A stretch of 64,000 bases of DNA, from NCBI GenBank assembly GCA_012184525.1, contig WOFQ01000002.1:744001-808000 (forward strand), written 5' to 3'. Positions 54,060-64,000 of the stretch are shown here, one piece after another. This DNA is from Xenoacremonium recifei. Its lineage: Eukaryota > Ascomycota > Sordariomycetes > Hypocreales > Nectriaceae. The position numbers and the translations under genes were made by a program. Every line of letters starts with the position of its first letter. The first letter of the stretch is position 1. The notes under the pieces are model-generated. The model searched no databases. It was not told the origin of the DNA and worked only from the letters and a program-made list of their open reading frames with translations.

Positions 54060-55798
54060 TGTTCAATACGTGGTCGCGGCGCGCAACCCGATCTGAGAGG
54101 GACCCAAGTTGGCGCGCGGAGCCAAGTCGCAGCGCAGCGCTCGCGCCTGCTAACAAGTGTATCGCGAGGCGTGGGATCGCAGAGGAAGCATCTACTCGGT
54201 GATTGTTGCGGAGGTGCGGATGGCAGAGAGCGGGATTGCGGGTTGTGGGTTTCGCGGGCGGCCAGCCGGAGGTGAGCGGTGGTGTCGTGTAATAGCAGCC
54301 AAACGACTTACACGCAGCAGAAGCGAGAAGCGCGTGCGGCCGGGCGTCTCTCGAGGGGATTCGCAGTCGGGCGACGCGTCGCGAGGGCAATGGGGCGGGC
54401 TGGTGATGGATGGTCGAGGCGGAGGAGGATGTAGGAAGAAGAAAGCTGACGCGACGGGAGCAACGGGCGGAAGAGGGAGGAGGTAGAGAAAGAAATGGAG
54501 TGGACGGACGGGGTCTGGAAGGGAAAAGACGAGCGAGCGGCAGCAAGCCCGGACCAGGAGCAGGCCAGGCCACCGTAAAAAAAAAACTGGGGGGGTTGTG
54601 TCCTGGAGAGGTACCGAACGAGACTCGGGGATCATTGTGAGGGCCAGGTACTTGCTTGACAAGTTGAGCCGCCGGAACCAGGGACAGGGGGTGGGATGGG
54701 GGAGTGATGGAGAGAGATAGTGATGGACGGGTATCGCTGAGCAAGACACCCCAGCTGGAATTAGTTGAATCTCTATTGTTAACCATGCATTTCCCTGCAA
54801 GTGACCCCCAAGTACTTCAGGCACAGCCTCCAGCTTCCGGGGCGCATGTGGCGGGATGATGGAAGCAGCCCGTGGGTGAGGCGCCATCGGTGGGATTGGA
54901 GACGATGGATGGATCCGCCCGCCCCGTTAAACACGTCCCGCAACACGCCTCGCTCGGCTCTCCCAAAACCAAAACCTCAGCCAGCACCACTCCTCCACCC
55001 GCGCGACCCTCCCCTCGACCACCCCAACACCGGCATCGCTGCTTTCACCAACAAATTTGGGCTTGTTTTCATCGTCTCGCACGGCGGAATCTGGAATGTC
55101 TTAAATTATGCATAAGCGACTATTTTTGGGTCAGATATCGCCCTGCGACCGTTTGCTGCCAATTCCCCGTCGTCTCGGCAGCTCGCAGATCCAGCTCGCC
55201 TCCTCCGAGACCCCGTCCGCAGTCAAGATGTGCTGTTCAACAACACGCTCTAAAACAGCGCAAAGACTCTTCCCTTGGTCAAAATTGACTGGGAAACGCA
55301 CGCAAAGCACTTTTATCTTCCATAGACACATTCTTTTACTAGAATCACTTCGATATCAACATTTCAGGGTTTGCCATTTTCAAACATCCGCGTGTAAGTC
55401 GACCAAACGCGATGACCTACCTCTACAATTACAATCCTCTTCAAAGCCGTTCATAATGCTTTCAAATGACACGTTGTGCACACTCTCGAACCCCGCAGTT
55501 GTCCCTGTTTACCTTTAACTCTATACGCGTTTCTCCGGCGAGCCTACAAGATGGATCCCTGGCTTGAAGTTCTTAGGCCCAAAATTGACCTTCAGCCTTG
55601 CGTCTCACGTGGAAAGCCCCCACTGTTTCCCGTCAGCCTGACTGACTCAGCTACGGCACGGCATTTCAATGCCATCTGAGCACTCACGCACCAGCAGACA
55701 ACGATTGAACAAATAAAATCAATTAAAGCCATTTTGGGGTATCTTTGCACGACTGCCAAGTCTACGCGGGGTCTGCCACATAGGAAACGAACGCCGCC
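54060..55798. other. 1.7 kb spacer upstream of ITC1
   Basis: Both flanking genes are on the minus strand; this holds the ITC1 promoter and long leader (strongly C/T-rich on the minus strand, 54200-54900) and the ALG8 3' UTR. A 231-codon minus frame (54192-54887) is low-complexity Pro/Ser/Arg and taken as leader. Confidence 0.5.
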
Positions 55799-57427
55799 TC
55801 ATGCAGTAAAGTACACCACCATGTATCCCACCCAGCTCCCGACCACGCCAATCGCCGAGTACGAGCTCGTAAACATGAGAGGGAGGAACTCGTAGTTTTG
55901 CCCGAAAATGACTTGATGCAAAAGCGAGCAGTAGAAAATTAGGGGGATGCTGATGGCGATGTAGAGCGTGCTAAATCGATCCAGCAGGAAGAATCTAGGT
56001 TTCCTCGACGCGGGAGCAAGCCGGTCCATCGCAATCAAAAAGACGACCAGCCAGAAGATGGTGTAGATCGTCTTCACTGGGAATTCTGCAGGTGTGAAGA
56101 GTAGAGGGAACAGCGAAACATGGCCCGCAACAGCCAGTGGTCGGAACGCTCCATAATGCCGTCTGTCCCTCAATGCGATCAGGCTGAAAGGGATAATGAC
56201 AAGCAGGATGGCTTTCTCGTGGACATGCCAGCCAAAAAGGAACGACGAATATCCACAAAGTGTGACGGCACCAATAAAGTTCTCCCAAGTCGGTTGTCCG
56301 AATAGCTTGATCAGAGGCAAGGTCTGGAAGAATAGCGTGAGGACGAAACACATCCGGGGGCTGATGTCAGGCAAGACAGCAAATGCTGTATCACCGACAA
56401 GGCCTCGAGTCACGCTTTGCAGGGCACTTTCGTTCACGGCTAGGCCGAGTTTCGGCGCCACTGTCGTCTATCAGCACATTATTCCGCGGTAGTAACCACG
56501 GTTTAGACTTACGGTGAATCAGAATGCGGTCTGCGAAAGAGTACAGCGCCCACATATTGGGCGCCCAGTATGCATGGCACAGTCCACGCGAGAAAGGGAA
56601 CAGTCGACTAAGTAGCTGCGGAATTTGTCCCATAATAGCAAACGGCCCAAAAGCGGCGCCGAAGATGGCTGTGATGCCGAGCCCTAGTTGGACGCAGTTG
56701 AGGAAGCGAATCCTGAAAAGCGACTTCGGGGAAAGGCAATACGCTCGCAGCAGAAAGACGAAATATGCTGGCGCGAGGTACAAGTAGATGTGCTTGAAGC
56801 ACAGTAATGCGGCAAAGACAAGGCCGCTATACAACAGCGTCGCCTTGCAACGAGCCAAGACCAAAGACGCAACCAGAATGCCATACATGAACCCATTGTA
56901 TTGGAAATGTATGTGGTCGATTATTAATAGCCCTGGCGAGAGCACAATCGACAGGGCTGCAACCTGCGCAGCCCGCTTGGAGTGCAGTGGCGTCGAGTCA
57001 ATGAACATCTGCAAGGCATACACTAGCATCAGCTCCGTCACGATGACCGTCGTGCGCTGGAAGTAGACCGTCTGCCAGCTGTCGTAGTCGAGGTTATAGA
57101 CGCGGACCATGAGGGGATCGACCAGTCGAGCGACGTGCGCGAGGATCCATTCGAAATACGCGAAGAAGGGCGGGTAGTCGAGGGTCCATTCCGACGTCTT
57201 CTCGAAGTACCAATCCTTCAGAGGGAGGCTTTCCGTGATGGCGAGCCAATTGCGATGGACCTCGAAGTCGGTGGATTTGCTGGAAGAGAGATCTGTCAGC
57301 CAGGCCAGACCAGACGCTTTGTGCTCTTGACTCAACTCAACACTTACTACGCCGGGAACAGCAGGACCTTGAAGGCCGCGGCCACGAGGGCCGTCTGAGC
57401 GAGCGTGGGATACGACTCAGCCATCAT
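55799..57427 (-). CDS. ALG8: ALG8 alpha-1,3-glucosyltransferase (N-glycan assembly)
   Basis: Exons 57427-57348, 57279-56513 and 56460-55799 give 502 aa. Exon 1 encodes the first hydrophobic segment (MMAESYPTLAQTALVAAAF) and joins to KSTDFEVHRNWLAIT, the conserved ALG6/ALG8 luminal loop with acidic and His/Arg residues; WTLDYPPFFAYFEW follows. The second splice gives ADRILIHLAPKLGLAV. At least ten hydrophobic segments can be seen, as expected for this ER enzyme. It adds the second glucose, from dolichyl-phosphate-glucose, to the Glc1Man9GlcNAc2-PP-dolichol precursor. The VHRNWLAIT wording fits ALG8 better than ALG6. There is a double ATG at the start. Confidence 0.92.
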
Positions 57428-57852
57428 GAGCGAGAGCGAAGCTGCATGGGCCTCATCAACTTCATGACCTCGATCCGGATCGTCGGGAGCCAAGCGCGAT
57501 GTTGCATGGCGACAAATTCAGGAGGATCGGCCTTTGGAGGGCGACGACGTGGCCCGAGCTCCCGGGCGAGCTAAGGTGAAGAGAGGCAGGTACTTTCCGC
57601 GTCTCTCAGGGGACTTGCCCCAACTGTTTGGTTCCGACAGCGGAAGGACTCCAGAAAACCTGGGGAAAGCCACCAATGAGAGGGGGGCTCGTTGCGGTGG
57701 GTCCATCGCATGATGCCCGCTCAGTGAGTCCCCTAATAAGGTAACTTGTGCCTGCCTGTCTTATCTCCCCAACCCACTGTGGAAGACAGCCCATTCAACT
57801 TACAGCCAGTCAATCACATAAACCACAAGCCGTTCCCGTGCTCTTGATCAAG
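57428..57852. promoter_or_regulatory. Divergent promoter region
   Basis: 425 bp between ALG8 (minus) and the Zn2Cys6 factor (plus) starts. It marks the boundary between the housekeeping block and the catabolic gene trio. No coding frame is seen. Confidence 0.45.
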
Positions 57853-59890
57853 ATGCAAGTGGCATCTCCCGCACGCACGGTGCGACCATCTAAATCACGT
57901 AATGGGTGCTCGCATTGCAAATCTAGAAGAGTAGGCATGGCTTCCTACTGATGTCGATGCCATGTAACTGACGAACCGGCTGTAGGTCAAATGCGATGAG
58001 AGAAAGCCGGGATGTCTGCGTTGCGAACGAAATGGCCTGACTTGTCCAGGCTACCAATGGAACGTTCGATTTTCGAGCAAGCATGAGGTCTACATGCAGT
58101 CCAAGAGATCACCAAACCAGCCACAGCTAAATCGGCATTCTCCTCTGCAGCCTCGTGACTCGCCGGCTCAACTCTCATTACCGGATGTGCCTTTAGCAAC
58201 AACCCCGGTTGATGCAACAAACCGACCAACGGAGTCCTTTGATGACACTGATGACCAGTTCTGGGCCGGATTGGAAGAAACTGCTAAGGAATCACAGCCG
58301 TCACGTTCCCCGGCGGCAGTCTCACCTGTCATCCTATTTGATGAGGCTTTGCCTATGCCTGTGGAGAGTATATCCACAAACATGTTGCCAGAACCAAACC
58401 CACTCGATGATTCGATCGCTTGGACACTGCAAGATATCGCATCCGAAACACACGATAATGTCCTGGACTTCCTGCCGTTCGATCTGGCGGCACCACCTAA
58501 TCTACTTTTGGAAGACCAAGAAGTATCACATAGGACACTGGAGTCTTCTCAACCTCATCAGCTGCGCAGGACATCGGAAACGCCCATGTTCGTGACCCTG
58601 AATGACACCCCATATGCGCTGTGCAGTCACTTTCTGAAACATGTCATCGGGCTGTTCTGCGTGTGGGACGGTCCAGACAACTACATGCGAACTATAGCAG
58701 CACAGTCCTGGCAATCCTGCACTCCCTTGTACCATACTATGCAAAGTATGGCCGCCGCGTGTCTGGCCGAGGACTTCCCTCATCTTCGACAACTTGCGAG
58801 AGCGGAGCGCGTGACGGCTTTCAACACTCTACGCAGCCAGGATTTGGATTCGTCTGGGAGCCAGGCCCGGTCACTGGCGTTGCTTCTCTTAGCCCAGACA
58901 TCGCACTGGCACAGCCCTGATGAGCTGGGCATTGAGCAGTTCTTAAGTGTACAGCGAACGCTGTGCAACTGGCAACAGGAAACGCAAGATGCTCGGTCTT
59001 CTGATTTCATTACAGGTTGCTTGAATTACTGGGAGATGGTATTATCCTTTATCACAGAAGGCGACAAGCTTACGCCTAAGGATCAGGAAGCTTCGGCGGT
59101 GGCTAGTTGTGAAGCACCTCCTCAACCACGTCAGCCGCACGAATTCAGCGGTGTCTCCTCGTTTATGGTCAAAACACTGTCCGCGGTTGGAACCCTCATT
59201 TCCAATTTTAGGCAAAATTCACATGGCGTGTCTGTTATATCGGAGGAGAGTGCCCTTGACTTTCTCAATTCCCTGGCCAAGGCACGCCATCTTGAGAAGA
59301 AGCTTCTGGATTATCGCGTCAAGGATCCCGACTGCGTCTTGGAAACGGGAGATCCCACGACGTTCACCAGTCATTTCTTGCTGATTGATGAGGCATATCG
59401 ATGCACTGGGCTGCTTCAACTTTACCACATGTTCCCTGATCTCCTCAAAGCCCGCTATCGACCATGGATGGGCCACGACGAGCTCCTAAAGACATCACCA
59501 CATCAGGCGTCAAGGCGACCGACGCAAGAAGAAATGAGGAAATGGCGCACGGAACTCGCTCTACACATTTTGGGGTATCTGAGAAAGATCCCTTTTGAGT
59601 CAAAGACTCTCTGTGCCCAGCCATGGCTTTTGGTCGCAGTTGCTACTGAGCTCCGGTACAACAACGCTCCCGGCGAGGGTCAGCTTGATAGCTTGGCGAT
59701 TGAGATTGCGCAAGCGCGCAGGTTCATAGTTGCCCGAATTCAGGCGTACATGCAAATTTTGCCATTGCGCAAGGTGAGGAATGTGCTTGATCTTGTCAGA
59801 GCGATATGGTCGGACCTGGACGATGGAAACTTAGACATTTACTGGGTAGATGTGGCGGCCAAACAGCGTCTCACCACTCTCATGGGATAG
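57853..59890 (+). CDS. Zn2Cys6 fungal transcription factor
   Basis: Exons 57853-57930 and 57986-59890 (55-bp intron) give 660 aa. The zinc cluster is split by the intron and complete after splicing: Cys19, 22, 29, 36, 39 and 46 (CSHCKSRRVKCDERKPGCLRC) with the C-x2-C-x6-C-x6-C-x2-C-x6-C spacing. The finger is followed by GYQWNVRF, a common continuation in the group with the Fungal_trans_2 domain. The rest is a large helical middle region (for example QLARAERVTAFNTLRSQDL and LLLAQTSHWHSPDE) that is typical of this family. The gene is nuclear, DNA-binding, and likely the local regulator of the aldehyde dehydrogenase and oxidase genes that follow; that is inferred from position. The start ATG lies 15 codons before the zinc cluster's basic flank. 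Confidence 0.92.
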
Positions 59891-60360
59891 TCACAGATCA
59901 TTTTGCATTTTTGTGTGTTTATTCCCCTTCTATCACCAGTCATAAGAGCTGTCTGATTCTCGACGCCAAAGATTACCCACCCAAATCACTGAGGGGAATT
60001 GCCCTTTTAGAAGTACACACCTCTAAGCAGCAGCACACAGTGGAAGAACTGTCATTTCGAATTCTCAAATTACTTGGATCCAAATCGTCATTGATTTCAA
60101 GGATCTTATAGTGTAGGCATAGCGTCACGATATAATAGGTTATTGTAACTCCTCGCTCAAAACTGCCTAATACAGTAAGCGACCACTTACACCCCGCCTC
60201 GGTGCCCCCTTCCCGTTTTAAAAATGAAGGATGGCTAGCATGTTTCTATTTCCTTGAGGAGGTAATATGAGAGCAAGCAGTATCAAAGTCCCTTTGACAA
60301 TTGGAGGAAGCCAAGCTTTCATTTCTTCGAAGGTCTTTTGTACACCATCGCGCTTTCACA
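59891..60360. promoter_or_regulatory. Spacer and promoter of the aldehyde dehydrogenase gene
   Basis: 470 bp between the factor gene and the dehydrogenase gene (tandem). A TATAATAG string at 60131-60138 lies 223 bp before the start codon. The region is AT-richer than the genes. Confidence 0.45.
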
Positions 60361-62162
60361 ATGGCCGAAGAAATTCAGCTCACAGCCCCCAATGGCATCA
60401 CGTATCGCCAGCCCACAGGTGAGTTCCTCGGCCACGCTGCTTTTAGTTGGCACCGAATTAACTCACTAGGTCTTTTCATCAATAATGAGTTCGTCGCTGC
60501 TAAGTCTGGGGAGACTTTGGAGACCATCAATCCCTTCGATGAGTCTACCATCGCAAAGGTTGCCGCGGCTGGCCCTGAGGACGTTGATCTGGCAGTTGCG
60601 GCAGCACGAAAGGCTTTCAAATGTCCCGCTTGGAAAGGGCTGAAGCCTGTAAAGCGTGGCGAGCTCCTCTTCAAGCTGGCTGACCTTTGTGAGAGAGACA
60701 AGCATATCCTTGCTACCATCGATGCCTGGGACAATGGAAAGCCTTACCAAGACGCCCTAGATATTGACGTTGCAGAAGTGATTGCCGTCTTCAGATACTA
60801 TGGTGGCTGGGCAGACAAAATCCCTGGCAAGTATATCGAGACGAGCCAAGCAAAATTCGTCTACACGAAACATGAACCATTGGGTAAGAGGTCTGATATG
60901 AAGCAATACAATCCTAGACTAACGTTTCCAGGTGTCTGTGGCCAAATAATTCCATGGAACTACCCCGTCATGGTAAGTTGTAAATTTCTTGATGCTCTTC
61001 AACGATTATTGACTGTCCTGTAGATGGCTGCCTGGAAGATCGCTCCAGCCCTTGCTTGTTCTAATACTGTCGTCTTGAAAGCTGCCGAACAAACGCCACT
61101 GTCTATCTTGTATCTTGCGAAGTTGGTCAAAGAAGCCGGCTTCCCTCCAGGTGTTGTCAACTTCGTCAACGGGTACGGTTCGAGCGTTGGGGCCGCCATT
61201 GCCAGTCACACAGATATCGACAAGGTTGCCTTTACTGGCAGCACTGTTACGGGAAAAGCCATAATGAAGGCCGCGTCAGTCAACCTCAAAAACATCACTC
61301 TCGAGACAGGTGGAAAGAGCCCGCTTCTGATATTCGATGATGCCAACCTTGATCAGGCCGTCAAGTGGTCTCATGTGGGTATCATGAGTAAGTTGTTCGA
61401 GTGAACGCAGTGAGGATAACCGAGCTCATTAAATAACATAGGTAACATGGGCCAGATCTGCACTGCGACCTCCAGAATCCTTGTGCAGGAAACTATATAT
61501 GAGAAGTTTGTGCAACAGTTCAAGGATTACACGGTTGCAACTAGCAAGCTTGGAAGTCAATTTGACCCTAAAGTGAACCACGGCCCTCAGGTCTCGAAAG
61601 TTCAACGGGACAAAATACTTGGTTACATTGAAAGCGGCAAGTCAGAAGGGGCCCAACTTGTCCTGGGCGGTGTTGCCCCATCCGGAAACGGTTACTTTAT
61701 CGAGCCAACGATCTTTAAAGATGTGAAAAGCGACATGAAGATAGCCAGAGAAGAGGTCTTCGGTCCGTTTGTCACAATCCAGCCATTCAAGACTGAGGAG
61801 GAAGCAATTGCTATCGCGAACGACACAAACTACGGGCTTGGAGCTGCTGTTTTTACCCGGGATAATAGCAAGGCTCACAGGGTTGCCGGTGAAATCGAAG
61901 CTGGTATGGTTTGGGTACGTTTTGTCCTGATGGCCCAAAGAATCCAACTAACGATCAGCACAGATTAACAGCTCCCAAGACTCACATTTCGGCGTCCCGT
62001 TTGGAGGCTATAAGCAGAGCGGGTTTGGGAGAGACTTGGGGGAATATGCCCTCTCTGCCTACACTCAAGTCAAAGCAGTACATGGTATGTCTATTTAATT
62101 TTCCTGTTTGTATTTGTTGGAGTCTGACTTTCTTTCTAGTCAACATAGGGACTGAGCTATAA
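60361..62162 (+). CDS. NAD(P)-dependent aldehyde dehydrogenase
   Basis: Seven exons (60361-60418, 60470-60883, 60932-60972, 61024-61387, 61442-61914, 61964-62084, 62140-62162) give 497 aa, the usual length. Catalytic residues are in place: Glu265 in LETGGKSP and nucleophile Cys299 in NMGQICTA, 34 residues apart as in classical ALDHs. Cofactor and fold motifs are IPWNYPVM, FTGSTVTG and the GFGRDLGEYAL tail. The end SAYTQVKAVHVNIGTEL is typical of ALDH1/2-like fungal enzymes. It oxidises an aldehyde to the acid; the neighbouring oxidase suggests that aldehyde comes from amine oxidation. The usual second Cys next to the nucleophile is Thr here. Five of the six introns are 48-55 bp. Confidence 0.96.
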
Positions 62163-62383
62163 ATTCGGCGCGTCATCTTCTGTGCCTGGCCTTTAAATCG
62201 TCGTCATAGTTCTAGGAGACATGAGACCACCAATAGAAACTTGCAATAGACATTTCGGGAAGTCAGTTCAATTATGACTGCAACGTGCTTTGGTCTCTTC
62301 GCCACGATCTTAGAAATATTTCCCGCAACATGCTATAAGTACAAAGTAGGTTTCTAGTTCCTATGTGACCATGGGGCGTGGCT

Positions 62384-63787
62384 TCACAGCTTTGACTTTG
62401 GCTCTTGCGAAGGGCCATCCCCACCAGTTGCATATCCTGCAACGAGACTTTCCTTGCTCTCCAGCCTCTGACGACTGATTATGTACGGTTTTGGCAAGCG
62501 TGTCTTCACTTTCGATGCGTCTCCGTTGGCCAGAACCAGTTCCGCTAGGGCTTTGGAACACCCGAGAACACGGGGCATGCCATGGCCGCTGAAGCCGGAC
62601 GAGATAAAGATTCCCTTTCGGTCAGGTACTTCTCCAACCCACGGCATGCTATCACTGGAGAAGCCCATCACACCAGACCAGATGTCTGTGATTGACGCAT
62701 CGGATTTTTCCCAGCCGTAGAACAATCTCTGCATATAGCCTGTAAAGAACTCCTTCGTTCCGGGGATGAGAGTAGAATCGTCAACGTTATTGTACCAGTG
62801 AGATAGTTCCGACGTAGCGACACGATCTGCACCGCCAACAATGATGCTGCCATCTGATCTCGTGATTAAGTAGTCGAAATGTTGCGGTCCATATCGGATC
62901 GCATAGGTGTTGTTGAGATGCGGTGCTCTGGAACCCTCGGGCACAGCTATGCGACAAGCCACGCCTTTGACTGGTACGATCTTTTCCTGGAATTCGGGGA
63001 GCAATGCACCAGTGTACGCATTGGAAGCCAGGATCACCTTGTCAGTTAGGATATCTCCACGGCTTGTCTTGACAACCCAGCTTCGGCCGTTGGTAGCTGC
63101 CGGGTTACGAATGATCCTTTTCACGGGCGTATTGGTCTGCAGATTGGCACCGTGTTCCATGCTCCGGCGTAGGAGATGCGAGATCATTTTGTAAGGCCAA
63201 AGAGAGCCGGCAGTGAAGGTGAAGGCTGCGAATACACCTTTGACCCCAGATACTTGTTCCGCCTTCTTGGGATCAGAGATGAGATGCAAGCCCTTGGGGA
63301 ATTTGAAGCCTCGGGACTTCATCTCTTCAAACTTTTTGACCGTTGCTTCTGCAAATTCCCGGTCCGTGAACACGTCTATGGCTCTGGTGAGCTGGAAATC
63401 GCAGTCGATATTTTCCTTCTCTACCAATTCCTTCACGTCCCAGACTTGTTGGTTCTCGAATGCTGTCATCTCCTCAGCAAGCTCAGTTCCGAACCTTTTC
63501 TCGTATCCAGCAGCAGAATAATAGGCATCTGGTTTGAGATGGCCTCCATTACGGCCGGTGGCTCCCGAACATGTCTGACGAGCTTCCAGTATGACTACTG
63601 ACGGTTTCGGTTGGTCTTTGCCGCTGCCTGCCAAGAGATGATAGGCAGTGGATGCACCTGAGAAGCCTGAACCGATGATCACGATGTCGGTTTTCTGCGG
63701 GAGAGTTTCGGTTGTCCGGTGATGTTCCAGGTCGGCGGCTGCAAGATGCCAGAAGGACGACGAAAATGATGTTGGCGGGACTTCCAT
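62384..63787 (-). CDS. FAD-dependent oxidoreductase (DAO family), likely amine or amino-acid oxidase
   Basis: A single exon encodes 467 aa; the ATG at 63787 is chosen because the longer frame lacks another ATG. The Rossmann motif IVIIGSGFSGASTAYHL (Gly-x-Gly-x-x-Gly at residues 39-44) binds FAD. The ATGRNGGHLKPD segment near residue 79 is the second FAD motif characteristic of D-amino-acid oxidase-like enzymes such as gamma-glutamylputrescine oxidase (PuuB/OrdL group). The C-terminal block DIWSGVMGFSSDSMPWVGEVPDRKGIFISSGFSGHGM closes the FAD site. No signal peptide is seen. It is convergent with the aldehyde dehydrogenase, 221 bp apart. An oxidase making an aldehyde next to a dehydrogenase consuming it suggests a two-step amine pathway, but the substrate is not determined. 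Confidence 0.9.
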   Translation of the reverse strand: MEVPPTSFSSSFWHLAAADLEHHRTTETLPQKTDIVIIGSGFSGASTAYHLLAGSGKDQPKPSVVILEARQTCSGATGRNGGHLKPDAYYSAAGYEKRFGTELAEEMTAFENQQVWDVKELVEKENIDCDFQLTRAIDVFTDREFAEATVKKFEEMKSRGFKFPKGLHLISDPKKAEQVSGVKGVFAAFTFTAGSLWPYKMISHLLRRSMEHGANLQTNTPVKRIIRNPAATNGRSWVVKTSRGDILTDKVILASNAYTGALLPEFQEKIVPVKGVACRIAVPEGSRAPHLNNTYAIRYGPQHFDYLITRSDGSIIVGGADRVATSELSHWYNNVDDSTLIPGTKEFFTGYMQRLFYGWEKSDASITDIWSGVMGFSSDSMPWVGEVPDRKGIFISSGFSGHGMPRVLGCSKALAELVLANGDASKVKTRLPKPYIISRQRLESKESLVAGYATGGDGPSQEPKSKL

Positions 63788-64000
63788 TTTCGCCACGTTT
63801 TTCTAGTGGTGAGATAAATCGACCGATTGAGAGCACGAGCAATGTTTCGCTATCAGTGTTTAGCGACGTTGGTCTTGCATTTACTTGAAGCTCTTAACTA
63901 GAGGGCCAGAATCATGGGGATGGACTACAAGTGGAGCTAATCATCGGCCGATCCTCCATAGCTATTATACCCTGTCTCCCTCGTATCAACTTGCCGCTTT
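63788..64000. promoter_or_regulatory. Promoter side of the FAD oxidoreductase gene (window edge)
   Basis: 213 bp to the window end. On the minus strand a TATAATAG string at 63969-63962 lies about 175 bp before the start codon, the same octamer as in front of the aldehyde dehydrogenase gene. A CGGCCG palindrome near 63946 could be a Zn2Cys6-type site. Confidence 0.35.

Noticed and set aside
54192..54887. 231-codon minus frame upstream of ITC1
   Set aside because: Low-complexity Pro/Ser/Arg read from a C/T-rich leader.

Overview
This window is nuclear DNA of a filamentous ascomycete, most likely a Sordariomycete. The evidence is short introns (48-118 bp) with GT...AG ends and CTNAC-type branch sites, orthologues of fungal cell-biology genes (POB3, ATG15, SUR2, ALG8, VPS72, ITC1, MIS12), a Zn2Cys6 transcription factor and a HET-domain gene. 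I cannot name the genus. All functional calls come from reading translated sequence, without database searches.

Layout. 1-20 kb: the N-terminal fragment of an unknown gene, a NIPA-type Mg transporter, a 6.3 kb gene desert, a CRIB-motif protein, then (minus strand) a bHLH regulator with a tiny first exon, a 726-bp intron and a 4.3 kb upstream desert. 20-31 kb: FACT subunit POB3, divergent from the autophagic lipase ATG15; VPS72/Swc2 (SWR1 complex); and a gene with a glycogen-binding-like (AMPK CBM/E-set) fold whose true start lies behind an 859-bp intron. 31-35.5 kb: a third desert. 35.5-45 kb: compact housekeeping genes (SUR2, TCTP, a proline-rich protein, MIS12/MTW1, a mitochondrial PPR protein). 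45-49 kb: an AT-rich pocket holding a HET-domain gene. 49-57.4 kb: a GTT1-like glutathione transferase, ITC1 (ISW2 complex) and ALG8. 57.8-63.8 kb: a three-gene catabolic-looking group (Zn2Cys6 regulator, aldehyde dehydrogenase, FAD-dependent amine-type oxidoreductase).

Themes. Three chromatin genes (POB3, VPS72, ITC1) lie in the window, each separated from the others by unrelated genes. The three presumed signalling or regulatory genes (CRIB, bHLH, CBM-like) are the ones with multi-kilobase upstream deserts, and two of them also have a tiny first coding exon and a very long first intron. The 3' gene trio makes sense as a unit: an FAD oxidase could turn an amine into an aldehyde, the dehydrogenase could turn the aldehyde into an acid, and the adjacent Zn2Cys6 factor could switch both on. 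That unit and the hidden-first-exon genes are the most interesting content. I saw no tRNA, rRNA, CRISPR array or intact transposon.
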